From: CAYMDP01 sp964389375
GTDB taxonomy: Bacteria; Bdellovibrionota; Bdellovibrionia; Bdellovibrionales; UBA1609
Assembly (NCBI GenBank): GCA_964389375.1
Contig: CAYMDP010000037.1
Span: forward strand, 1 to 27,979
Reading direction: 5' to 3'
DNA: 27,979 nt
Numbering within the stretch: the first letter of the stretch is position 1; every line of letters starts with the position of its first letter. This document shows, one piece after another, positions 8,373 through 16,791 of the stretch. The position numbers and the translations under genes are program-made. Under the pieces are notes generated by a model that saw only the letters and a program-made list of their open reading frames with translations, had not been told where the DNA came from and did no database searches.

Positions 8373-9899
8373 ATGCGGTCCGCAGCAGGATTCTTGCTCG
8401 CCTCAAGTCTGATGATCTGTGCCTGCACAAAGAACTCTGAAGGCTTGCGATCAGGCGAACTCCGTATCGGAATTGGAGCTCAGCCCAGCCAGCTCGACCC
8501 CCGTTTTGCCACCGACGCCTACGGAGAGCGAATCTCGGCTTTGGTTTTTGAACCTCTCGTTCGAATGGGCCCCGGCTTCACCCTCCGTCCCGCTCTGGCC
8601 GAGAGCTGGTCTTACCACTCCAAGAGTAATTCTTATCGATTTAAACTTCGACCAGACATTCGCTTCTCAAATGGACAAAATCTGACTGCCGAAGATCTCT
8701 ATTTTTCTTTTGCCGAATATTCCAAAGCTTCAAACCCATTCTCTTCCGGCTTAAAGCTGATTCAGGATCTTAAAGTCACAACACTCGACCAAAGGCTAGT
8801 GGTCGAAATTCAATTAAAGACAGCGTCCTCCAAATTTCTAAGTTCGGACTTGCCCGCTGTCCGCATCTTACAAAAAAAAGAAGTCGAAGCCTCGCCTGAA
8901 GATTTTTATTTAAAGTCCGGCGGGACTGGAGAATTTATAATCGCGTCCAAAACCGCAAACTCGATCTTGCTTCAGCGAGTGAAAAATTTAGAACAAACTC
9001 ACAAACCCAATTGGCTTCACTTTAAAGTTGTGCGCGATGAAATGACTCGCTACCAAAAACTTCTTAACCAAGAAATTGACATCTTAAGTTCAGAATTAAG
9101 CCCCTCAAAGGCCCAGCTTCTTCAACAAAATTCAAAAGGAATCCGTGCTTTTCCACGGCCCGGCCATTCAACGACTTATCTTTTGTTAAACTTCAAAGAT
9201 CCCATGGTTCAAAATTTAGATTTCAGACGCTCGCTCAAAGAGGGCATCGACCGAAAGTTGATCGTTCAGAAAGTATTTTCGGGCTTCGCCACTCCCGCTC
9301 ATTCTTTGATGCCACCATCAAATCCGTTTTTTCATAAAGATTTAAGTGAGCCGGTTTTCTCTCAGGATCTCGCTCGGCAAAAAATCGCCGGGCTAGATCT
9401 AAAGCAAAATAATCTTGAAATCAAATGCTCAAATCAGTCCTCTAGTCTCGAGATTTCCAAAATTATCGCAGATCAGTTTAGCAAAATAGGCCTGAAGGTT
9501 CAGACTCGTCCCTTAGAATGGGGTGCGCTTTATTCGCAGTTAAGAAAGGGCCAGTTTCAGATCGCGCTTATGAGGTGGGTCGGGATCATTGACCCCGATC
9601 TTTACCGAATCGCCCTACATAGCTCGGAGCATCCACCCTTAGGTCGTAATCGAGGTTTTTATTCCAATCCAGAACTCGACCTCTTGCTAGACGAGGGAAC
9701 TCGGATTGACGATGAAGTTAAAAGAAAAAGCCTGTACAATAAAATTCAAGAAATGGTCGCCGGTGATGTCGCGATCATTCCCTTATGGTGGGAAGATCAG
9801 TTATTGCTGGTCGGTCCACGAGTTCTTGAAATCGAGGGCTCTGACTTGGGAGACTATTTGCACTTAGCTCGGGTAAGTCTAAAAGATGAAGCAGAATAA
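8373..9899 (+). CDS. ABC-type peptide/solute-binding lipoprotein (SBP_bac_5 family)
   Basis: Periplasmic binding protein of the OppA/DppA type. The frame opens at 8334, but the ATG at 8373 has a GAAAGGAAAG site directly upstream and starts a clean lipoprotein signal peptide (LLASSLMICAC, lipid-modified Cys18), so I start there. Family landmarks in the mature part include the N-terminal LRIGIGAQPSQLDPRF, the LRPALAESW stretch, YRFKLRPDIRFSNGQNLTAEDLYFS and the late GIDRKLIVQKVFSGFATPAHSLMP block. Signal processing by the LspA two genes downstream would be expected. No permease or ATPase gene is adjacent, so this is an orphan binding protein, and it may act as a sensor or recruit a distant permease. 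Its end overlaps the diguanylate cyclase by 14 nt. Confidence 0.93.
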   Translation: MRSAAGFLLASSLMICACTKNSEGLRSGELRIGIGAQPSQLDPRFATDAYGERISALVFEPLVRMGPGFTLRPALAESWSYHSKSNSYRFKLRPDIRFSNGQNLTAEDLYFSFAEYSKASNPFSSGLKLIQDLKVTTLDQRLVVEIQLKTASSKFLSSDLPAVRILQKKEVEASPEDFYLKSGGTGEFIIASKTANSILLQRVKNLEQTHKPNWLHFKVVRDEMTRYQKLLNQEIDILSSELSPSKAQLLQQNSKGIRAFPRPGHSTTYLLLNFKDPMVQNLDFRRSLKEGIDRKLIVQKVFSGFATPAHSLMPPSNPFFHKDLSEPVFSQDLARQKIAGLDLKQNNLEIKCSNQSSSLEISKIIADQFSKIGLKVQTRPLEWGALYSQLRKGQFQIALMRWVGIIDPDLYRIALHSSEHPPLGRNRGFYSNPELDLLLDEGTRIDDEVKRKSLYNKIQEMVAGDVAIIPLWWEDQLLLVGPRVLEIEGSDLGDYLHLARVSLKDEAE

Positions 9900-10788
9900 G
9901 GCAAAAATACTTTGTGTGGATGACGAGCCTGGAGTTCTTCAGTCTTTAGATAGACTGCTGAAAGACCAATTCGAAGTTCTTACCGCGAACTCACCTGAAG
10001 AAGCCTTAAAGATTTTAGACCATAGCGCGGGAGTTGCGATTATCTTAAGTGACTATCGCATGCCCCAAATGAACGGCGTGGATTTTCTGAAGGCTGCAAG
10101 ACTTAAACAGCCTCATGCGGTGCGCGCTCTTCTTTCGGGGCAGATAGATATCCATCAAATTAGCGAAGCCATTAATCGGGCAGAAATTCATCGTTTTATT
10201 TTAAAGCCCTGGGAAAACGAAGTTTTAAAAATTCAGATGCTCGAAGCTCTGCAGGCTCACCATAGCCTTGAAGAAAAGGCACGGCTTCGATACCTGGCTA
10301 TCACCGACCCCGTAACGGGCCTAACTAACCATCGCTTCTTTCAGGACAAGATTCGGGAAATGATTTTGAATTCTAAAAACGAGAATTTTTCTTTGGTCAT
10401 GATCGATGTTGATCATTTTAAAAGCTACAACGATCGCTATGGGCATCCGGAAGGAGATCGACTGCTCGCAGAAATCGCGGATCTGATTCGGCAAACTGGC
10501 AGTGAATCATCTTATGTTTCTCGTTATGGCGGCGAAGAGTTCGCAGCTCTTCTTCCGACCATGGACCTCGGTCGAGCACAAGTCTGGGCCGAACAAGTTC
10601 GCAGTCGAATCGAAAGTCACATTTTTGCTGGGCCCAATTCAAGACGAGCCTACGTCACCATTAGCTTGGGATTGGCGAGCTTTCCCAAATGCGGAAAAAC
10701 TGCGGAGGAATTAATCACCTCGGCTGATCACGCACTATATCAAGCAAAGAGTCTTGGTAGAAACCAGACCGCAGTCATTACTGGGTGA
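9886..10788 (+). CDS. Response regulator with diguanylate cyclase output (REC-GGDEF)
   Basis: Makes the second messenger c-di-GMP when its receiver is phosphorylated. The receiver domain (about 6-122) has the acidic pair Asp12-Asp13, the phosphoacceptor Asp56 (LSDYRMP) and Lys107-Pro. The GGDEF domain (about 135-299) has the active-site motif GGEEF at 215-219, with metal ligands in MIDVDHFK. The upstream inhibitory site RxxD is replaced by SESS (206-209), so product inhibition through that site is probably lost. The start codon lies inside the end of the binding-lipoprotein gene, which predicts translational coupling and a shared signal input. No histidine kinase gene is in the window. Confidence 0.95.
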   Translation: MKQNKAKILCVDDEPGVLQSLDRLLKDQFEVLTANSPEEALKILDHSAGVAIILSDYRMPQMNGVDFLKAARLKQPHAVRALLSGQIDIHQISEAINRAEIHRFILKPWENEVLKIQMLEALQAHHSLEEKARLRYLAITDPVTGLTNHRFFQDKIREMILNSKNENFSLVMIDVDHFKSYNDRYGHPEGDRLLAEIADLIRQTGSESSYVSRYGGEEFAALLPTMDLGRAQVWAEQVRSRIESHIFAGPNSRRAYVTISLGLASFPKCGKTAEELITSADHALYQAKSLGRNQTAVITG

Positions 10789-10829
10789 ATTTCCTTCATT
10801 GCCGTCAGAACAATTGATACAGTCTTAAC

Positions 10830-11771
10830 ATGAGTAAAAAAATAACGAACCTCGATTGGCTATTTATCGTCTCTTTGGTCATTCTTGTTTGGGGTGTCGA
10901 TCAAATCACCAAGCTTTGGGCCGTTAATAATATTACGAGCCTTCAATTTTATGGCCCCTTCGGATTAGTCCTTCACCGAAATCCTGGCGCGATCTTAGGC
11001 GCCTTCTCGGATCTTCCTCCGATCTTGCGTGTGGTTTCTCTGTCAACGGGTGGCGCTTTTTTAGTTTTTATCTACGGCGCGATTCAATACCTTCTGCCTC
11101 AAAGATCTTTCGTCCTGCGCTTAGGAATGTCGATTCTACTGGGCGGAATACTTGGTAACGTCACGGACAGAATCCTGGCTGGCTCGGTGGTCGATTTTTT
11201 AATTCTGGGATCCTATAAGTTTTCGACTCCGGCTTTTAACTTTGCCGACGCAATTCAATGGGTCGGATATTCCATGGTTGTGTATTCCCTTATTCGAGAG
11301 GGTAACCAGCTGTGGCCCAATGATAATGAAAGAACGAAGGTTTGGGTTTTGCCAAAATTTCAGATGAAGTACATCTTCGTCCTGATTTCTATTGGACTTG
11401 CCTTCGCATTGATCTCGGGCGTTTACGCTTATACCTTTATTAGTGTCACCATTGAAGATATCGCTCCTGGAAACAGCGACTACTTAAAAACTCGATTTTT
11501 AATCCCTTTTCTAGAGACCTTTTCGATCATCAGCCTAGGCTTTATTATGCTGCTGTTTGCGATCGGAAAGATCTTGTCTCACCGAACAGCTGGACCACTT
11601 TATGCTTTTGAACTTTTTCTTGAAGACGTTCTAAACGGGATCGACCGCCCCCTAAAGCTGCGCAGCGGAGATGAGTTTCACCACCTAGAGGTCCTTGCAG
11701 AAAGTGTAAGAGCAAAGATCCGAACAAAGTTTCCAGAAGAAAAACCAACAACGGCACTTCCGGCTGAATAA
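10830..11771 (+). CDS. lspA: Lipoprotein signal peptidase (LspA) fused to a two-TM HAMP-like module
   Basis: Residues 1-160 are a full SPase II: Asp24 in DQITK, the RNPGAILG box (49-57), GGILGNVTDR with catalytic Asp113, VVDF (120-123) and FNFAD with catalytic Asp140. These equal the essential residues known from B. subtilis LspA, and four membrane segments fit. It cleaves signal peptides of prolipoproteins at the inner membrane. Unlike normal LspA (about 165 residues), the chain goes on: two more membrane segments (about 179-204 and 228-247) flank a periplasmic loop, and a cytoplasmic piece with SHRTAGPLY..LEDVL..LRSGDEFHHLE resembles the HAMP-type linker of delta-proteobacterial sensors. 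No kinase or methyl-accepting domain follows. There is no clear ribosome site before the ATG. Confidence 0.92.
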   Translation: MSKKITNLDWLFIVSLVILVWGVDQITKLWAVNNITSLQFYGPFGLVLHRNPGAILGAFSDLPPILRVVSLSTGGAFLVFIYGAIQYLLPQRSFVLRLGMSILLGGILGNVTDRILAGSVVDFLILGSYKFSTPAFNFADAIQWVGYSMVVYSLIREGNQLWPNDNERTKVWVLPKFQMKYIFVLISIGLAFALISGVYAYTFISVTIEDIAPGNSDYLKTRFLIPFLETFSIISLGFIMLLFAIGKILSHRTAGPLYAFELFLEDVLNGIDRPLKLRSGDEFHHLEVLAESVRAKIRTKFPEEKPTTALPAE

Positions 11772-11796
11772 AATGTCTTCGAAGAGTTGGTTGGCA

Positions 11797-12642
11797 CTAC
11801 AGGCTTTCGTCGTCGATCAGGCTGACTTCTTTGATTTTATCTAGGTAGTAACGACGGACTTGATCTTGATTTTCTTCTTTGGCCACCAAAAAGTCCCCAT
11901 CGGGATTGCGGACAATCCCAATCGCAAAAACATTTCGCGCAGTTCCGGGTCGGGAGCCCCCCTCATAAACTAGGCTCATTAAGCCCTGTTTTTTTGCCGC
12001 AGTGACCATGGGACCGTAGATCTCAGATTGCTCTAAGTCCTCAATCGAATAGTCGTCCCAATATAAAGACTTTCCTTGAAACCGATAAAGCTCTTCTAAA
12101 GTTTTATCTGGGCCAATGATTTCAAAACATTTTAAGGCGACATCAAGACAAGAGTTAGCATCATCAAATGCCCTGTGCAGCTGACCCTTTTCAAGCTGAA
12201 AATATTCGATCAATGTGGTCAACCTGTGATTGGCACTCTTTGGAACCGCTTTTCGGGAAATCAAACTCGTGCATAGGGCCGGATGCGCCGGAAAGCTTAA
12301 GCCCGCTTTTTCAAACTCAAGACTTAAAAAACCCATATCAAAAGGCGCATGATGAGCCACAGTCACCGAGTCCGAAATAAAGTTATGGAAGTTTTTAAGA
12401 ACCTCCCCTAAAGAAGGCGCGTCCTCAACCATCTCATTGGTGATATTATGGATCGCGATGACTTCTTTTGACATCTGGCGCAAGGGTTTCACCAGGGTCT
12501 GAAACCGATCAATGATCTGCCCGTTTTTCCATTTTAGACCTGCGATTTCACAGATCTCGGACTCAATCGGGTAACGCCCTGTGGTCTCAAGGTCAATAGC
12601 TACAAAAGAGGATGATTTCCAGGGCTGGGTGAAGATACTCAT
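11797..12642 (-). CDS. DnaQ-type DEDDh 3'-5' exonuclease with C-terminal WYL-like domain
   Basis: The exonuclease fold covers about residues 10-175. The DEDDh ligands are all present: Asp17 and Glu19 (AIDLETTG), Asp102 (HHAPFDMGF), and His156 with Asp161 (HRAFDDA). It removes nucleotides from 3' ends of DNA or RNA, like the epsilon subunit family; it is too divergent to call as the replicative proofreader. The last about 65 residues (from LMSLVYEGGS) read like a WYL domain: an Arg-x-Val-x-Pro-like strand, FLVA, and RRYYLDKIKEV at the end. The frame is open to 12927, but that would run into the RND coding region on the other strand. The ATG at 12642 sits just before the exonuclease domain, so I start there; there is no strong ribosome site. 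Confidence 0.88.
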   Translation of the reverse strand: MSIFTQPWKSSSFVAIDLETTGRYPIESEICEIAGLKWKNGQIIDRFQTLVKPLRQMSKEVIAIHNITNEMVEDAPSLGEVLKNFHNFISDSVTVAHHAPFDMGFLSLEFEKAGLSFPAHPALCTSLISRKAVPKSANHRLTTLIEYFQLEKGQLHRAFDDANSCLDVALKCFEIIGPDKTLEELYRFQGKSLYWDDYSIEDLEQSEIYGPMVTAAKKQGLMSLVYEGGSRPGTARNVFAIGIVRNPDGDFLVAKEENQDQVRRYYLDKIKEVSLIDDESL

Positions 12643-12750
12643 ATCGGGTGACAGCGGTATCACCCCCCCAGAATGAAGTCCACTGACAATAATAATTGAT
12701 GACTCAAGACCCGATTTTCGCGAAATTATCTCAATCTCGGGGGCCAAATC

Positions 12751-15700
12751 ATGAAATCTATACTTCGCTTTTTTGCCAAAGAACATCTCCTCGGAAACCT
12801 GATCACACTTTTGGTTTTTGTCTTCGGGATCTACGGTCTTAGCCAAATTCGGCGAGATATTTGGCCAAATGTTCAGTTTAACATCACTACGGTCATGACT
12901 TTTCTTGGGGGCGCCTCTCCTGAACAAGTCGAAAAACTATTAATCAACCCGATCGAAGAAGCTTTGCGTGAAGTTGACGGAATCAAGAAGGTTTTGTCGA
13001 CCGCAACAGAAAGTAAATCCGTCACGATCATTCAACTTGATCCGGACTCCAGAAGTCCCGAAAAAACAAATGCGGACATAAAACAAGCAATTGACCGAAT
13101 CGATAGCCTTCCCGAAGACGCCGAAACACCAATAGTGACCGCCATAGAAGCCGGACAAACACCGGTCATCGAGGTGACTTTGTTTAGTGACGAGCTTTCT
13201 CCCTTCGAAATTCGCCAGGCCGCAAAAGCTTTAGGTGACGAGCTTTCGCTTCTTCCCGCCGTCGCCCGGGTGCAGAAGAAGGGCTACCTAAAAAGAGAAT
13301 ATGAAGTCTTAGCCGACCCAAGAAAGCTTGCCGAAAGACGCGTGTCCCTGGGCCAGCTTATCGAAGGCGTTAAAGCTCGAAATGTGTCCTTCCCGGGTGG
13401 ATCGATTGAAGTTCGTGATGGGATGGAGTCTATGGTGCGCACCGAAGGCGGCTACGAAAGTCCTGAAGATGTGGCGAGAACCGTACTTCTTGCGAATGAA
13501 GCTGGCTTTGGAACCAAAATTGGAGACGTCGCCGAAGTTCGAGAGTCTTTGGCAAAGCCTGAAGAGATTTACCGTTCAAATGGCCAAGCTTCGCTGAATC
13601 TGGTTGTTGCGAAAAAAGTAAATGCGGACACCTTTCAACTGATATCAAGTATTAAAAGCACCGTAGAAAGAGTGCAAAAATCTTTGCCAGAATCTTTAAA
13701 GATTGGTTACTCAAACGACTTTTCAATTTATCTTTCGAACCGCCTGAATGCTTTAAGTTCGAATTTGTTTATTGGACTAGCCCTTGTCCTGATCGTGCTC
13801 GCTTTATTTTTGCCTTGGCAGGTGAACTTAGTCGTATCCCTTGGAATGCCACTTGCGATTTTAGCAACGGTGCTAACGGCTCACTTAATGGGAAATGCTC
13901 TGAACTTGATCAGCCTGATGGGCCTAATTATCGTGGTCGGTATGCTGGTCGATGATGCCATTGTCGTCAGTGAAAATATTTGGAGACATGTCGAAGAGGG
14001 AAGCTCCGTCGAAGATGCGGTCGTCAATGGTGGGTCTGAAGTCTTCGGGGCCGTCCTTGCTTCGATCTTAACAACAGTTTCGGCCTTTGGACCGATGATG
14101 TTTATGACGGGCATTTTCGGGGCCTTTATTTTTGAGATCCCTTTGATGGTCATTATGGCTTTGGGATTTTCATTGCTTGAAGCCTACATTGTTATGCCCT
14201 CCCACTTTACAAGTTGGGTTGGCCCAAGTGTTCAAAGAAGAATCAGTCAGGGCGAATCTGCGAAGCGCCCCCACTGGTTTGATAAAATATCTGAGCGCTA
14301 CAAAAACTTTGTGGCTTGGAGCTTAGGCTTTCGTTATAGATTTTTGGGTTTAATTTTTGCACTCCTGGTCGCCGTCGTGATTCTACTTGTCAACACGGGA
14401 CGTTTTATTCTTTTTCCTCCGGAAGGAATTGAAATATTTTTTGTTCAAGTCGAAGCTCCCACTGGAACGTCTTTGGATAAAATGGCTGAACTTTTAGAAC
14501 CTATCGAAACTAAAATACTCGCCATGGATCCAGGCGAGCTTAAGGATTTTGTATCGATCCTAGGAGTCATTCAACAAGACCCCATGGATCCCCAGACCCG
14601 CAGAGGATCCCACTTTGCGAATTTACGTGTCGCCTTAACTCCACAACATCTGCGCGAACGATCAGCACTTGAAATTGTGGACGAACTTCGCGAACAGATT
14701 GGAACTCCACAAGGGATTAAAAGAGTCGTTGTCGAGTACGCGCGCCAAGGACCTCCTCAAGGCCGCCCGATCTCTTTAAATCTTTTAGGTCCAGATTTTA
14801 AAGTCCTCCGCGAACTTGCAACCCAAGTTCAGGGAGAACTTGAAAAGATCGAAGGCGTACGGGACGTTCAAAATTCTTTTATTCCCGGCAAGACCGAATG
14901 GCAGATTCTTCCACGACATCAAGACACGGCCATGGTGGGTTTAACTGCTGCAGAAATTGGGCAGTCGATTCGAGCAGCCTTTGAGGGAGTGATTGCTTCA
15001 AGTATTCGTGTGATGGACGAAGAAATTGACGTTCGCGTGAAGCTAAAACACGGTCAAATTGAACAAGAGACTTCTGAAAGTCTTTTTAAAAATGTTCAAA
15101 TCGGAAACCGGTCTGGAAACTTAATTCCTATAAGCTCCATTGCAGATTTTCGTCCAGTCGAAACAATGTCGTCTATCAATCACTACAAATTTAAACGCAT
15201 GATTAACGTTTCTGCAGATGTCGACATCGACAAAAAAACACCGGCTGAGGTCGTCGCCCAAATTCGACCCAGCATGAAGGAAATCTCGGATCGTCTACCT
15301 GAATATTCTATCGAATTCGGAGGAGATGACGAAGATACCGCTGAATCGATGAAGGCCCTTGGAACAGCCTTTATATTCGCGGCTTGTATTATTTTTGCAC
15401 TTTTGATCATCACCTTTAAAAATATCTTTCAGCCCCTGCTGATTCTGACTTCGATTCCATTAGGCTTTATGGGTGTGGCGATCGCCATGTTTGTTCATAA
15501 CCGCCCCTTTAGTTTTTTGGCCATGCTTGGGGTCATCGCTTTGGCCGGAGTGATCGTTAACAATGCCATTGTCTTTTTGGATTTCGTCAATCAAAGACGG
15601 GCCGCAGGAGAGGGTCTTGAAGAGTCCATCGTCATCGCTGCGAAAAAGAGATTGCGTCCAATCGTGCTGACTACGATCACCACCGTCTGTGGGCTTATGC

Positions 15701-15888
15701 CAACTGCTTACGGAGACACTTTGTATAAAATCTTTGGCGTTGGTGGCGGCGATCCCTTCGTGGTACCAATCGCATTGTCACTCGGTTGGGGACTTTTGTT
15801 TGGATCGATTATGACTCTTATTTTCTTTCCAAGCTTTATCCGAATACTAGATGATATTCAGGCCTTACTAGGAAGAAAAAGGGCTTAG
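12751..15888 (+). CDS. RND efflux permease (HAE1/AcrB-like)
   Basis: A 1045-residue inner-membrane exporter with the normal RND plan of twelve membrane segments and two large periplasmic loops. The proton-relay Asp pair is present in TM4 (GMLVDDAIVVSEN), and the matching GVIVNNAIVFLDF lies in TM10, where AcrB has Lys. Loops carry the usual porter-domain sequences (SPEQVEKLLINPIEEALREVDG near the start). GGGGG sits about 8 nt before the ATG. It is divergent from the exonuclease gene and ends four bases before motB on the other strand. No membrane-fusion or outer-membrane partner gene is adjacent, which is unusual for a drug pump, so its partners are elsewhere or it works alone. Substrate cannot be told. 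Confidence 0.95.
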   Translation: MKSILRFFAKEHLLGNLITLLVFVFGIYGLSQIRRDIWPNVQFNITTVMTFLGGASPEQVEKLLINPIEEALREVDGIKKVLSTATESKSVTIIQLDPDSRSPEKTNADIKQAIDRIDSLPEDAETPIVTAIEAGQTPVIEVTLFSDELSPFEIRQAAKALGDELSLLPAVARVQKKGYLKREYEVLADPRKLAERRVSLGQLIEGVKARNVSFPGGSIEVRDGMESMVRTEGGYESPEDVARTVLLANEAGFGTKIGDVAEVRESLAKPEEIYRSNGQASLNLVVAKKVNADTFQLISSIKSTVERVQKSLPESLKIGYSNDFSIYLSNRLNALSSNLFIGLALVLIVLALFLPWQVNLVVSLGMPLAILATVLTAHLMGNALNLISLMGLIIVVGMLVDDAIVVSENIWRHVEEGSSVEDAVVNGGSEVFGAVLASILTTVSAFGPMMFMTGIFGAFIFEIPLMVIMALGFSLLEAYIVMPSHFTSWVGPSVQRRISQGESAKRPHWFDKISERYKNFVAWSLGFRYRFLGLIFALLVAVVILLVNTGRFILFPPEGIEIFFVQVEAPTGTSLDKMAELLEPIETKILAMDPGELKDFVSILGVIQQDPMDPQTRRGSHFANLRVALTPQHLRERSALEIVDELREQIGTPQGIKRVVVEYARQGPPQGRPISLNLLGPDFKVLRELATQVQGELEKIEGVRDVQNSFIPGKTEWQILPRHQDTAMVGLTAAEIGQSIRAAFEGVIASSIRVMDEEIDVRVKLKHGQIEQETSESLFKNVQIGNRSGNLIPISSIADFRPVETMSSINHYKFKRMINVSADVDIDKKTPAEVVAQIRPSMKEISDRLPEYSIEFGGDDEDTAESMKALGTAFIFAACIIFALLIITFKNIFQPLLILTSIPLGFMGVAIAMFVHNRPFSFLAMLGVIALAGVIVNNAIVFLDFVNQRRAAGEGLEESIVIAAKKRLRPIVLTTITTVCGLMPTAYGDTLYKIFGVGGGDPFVVPIALSLGWGLLFGSIMTLIFFPSFIRILDDIQALLGRKRA

Positions 15889-15892
15889 GTCT

Positions 15893-16777
15893 TTACTCGG
15901 CTTTTTTAGCTTTGCGCTCTGAAACTTGTTTTACAAAGTTATTGTAAACATCCATAGACTCATCTTTTTTTCCGAAAAGCTCACCCATACGTCTTGGCTT
16001 AGATCCATCAGATAACACATCTTTCTGGCGAATTCTAAATCGAACGACACCCTGAGAGGGTCTGCCGTCTTTATCTCTTTGGCCGGTTAAAACTTGGCTT
16101 TTGACCATGACATCAACGCTTTCATGTTCTAATCGCGCTCTGATGTTTCCAGAGACAAGATCAATTCTTTCTTCGGCCACTTGCTGAGCCAGTCGATAAC
16201 TTCGGCCACTGACACTTTCTTGAGTCACCACGGAATCGATATAGATATTTGTGTCTTCAAGACCTGAAGTGATCGCATTGATTTTTTCCATGATATCGAC
16301 GAAACCCGTCGAAGTCCGTCCGGTCCCAGTAATAAACAGATGCTTTTCTGGAATCTCAAACACAATCTCGTCCGAATGAACTTGAACATCACTTGCAACA
16401 TCACCCAAGACATCGGCCATAACATGCAGTACGATTTTCTTTGAGCCCATCGCCATAAAATTTGGGGTATGATCCACTGGAGTTATAAAGGCCTGAAAGA
16501 ACTTTAAGGGCTCGTTGACCAAATCAAGGAAGAGCTTTTCTAATGTCAGCTCTGCTCCGAAGTTCGAAAAGTTGTATTCGATAATACTTGGAGTAGAAAA
16601 ATGGTCCGAAACATTCTTTTTGGTTTCGGCATCAGATCCCAAAAGCCACATCAATAAAAAGAAGGCCATCAAGGCTGTCATAAAATCCGCGAAGGCCACT
16701 TTCCATGATCCACCATGGGCACCAGCGGCCTGCACATTGATTTTTTTAATGACGATTAAGGGCTGTTTTTCAGCCAC
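15893..16777 (-). CDS. motB: Flagellar motor stator protein MotB
   Basis: The single N-terminal membrane helix carries the proton-binding Asp31 in GGSWKVAFADFMTALMAFF, nearly identical to E. coli MotB around Asp32. The C-terminal region (about 120-255) should be the OmpA-like domain that anchors the stator to peptidoglycan, but the usual GHTD and LSxxRA motifs are not recognisable (VVTQES and LAQQVAEERIDLV stand in their places). The start is GTG at 16777 with GGAGA seven bases upstream. It follows motA by 14 nt and is co-transcribed with it. Its end is only four bases from the end of the convergent RND gene, with no terminator between them. Confidence 0.95.
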   Translation of the reverse strand: MAEKQPLIVIKKINVQAAGAHGGSWKVAFADFMTALMAFFLLMWLLGSDAETKKNVSDHFSTPSIIEYNFSNFGAELTLEKLFLDLVNEPLKFFQAFITPVDHTPNFMAMGSKKIVLHVMADVLGDVASDVQVHSDEIVFEIPEKHLFITGTGRTSTGFVDIMEKINAITSGLEDTNIYIDSVVTQESVSGRSYRLAQQVAEERIDLVSGNIRARLEHESVDVMVKSQVLTGQRDKDGRPSQGVVRFRIRQKDVLSDGSKPRRMGELFGKKDESMDVYNNFVKQVSERKAKKAE

Positions 16778-16791
16778 ATCTTTCTCCTAGA

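Noticed and set aside
12643..12927. N-terminal extension of the exonuclease into the RND coding region
   Set aside because: The extra 95 residues are opposite the RND start, have no domain character, and a start codon lies right before the exonuclease domain.
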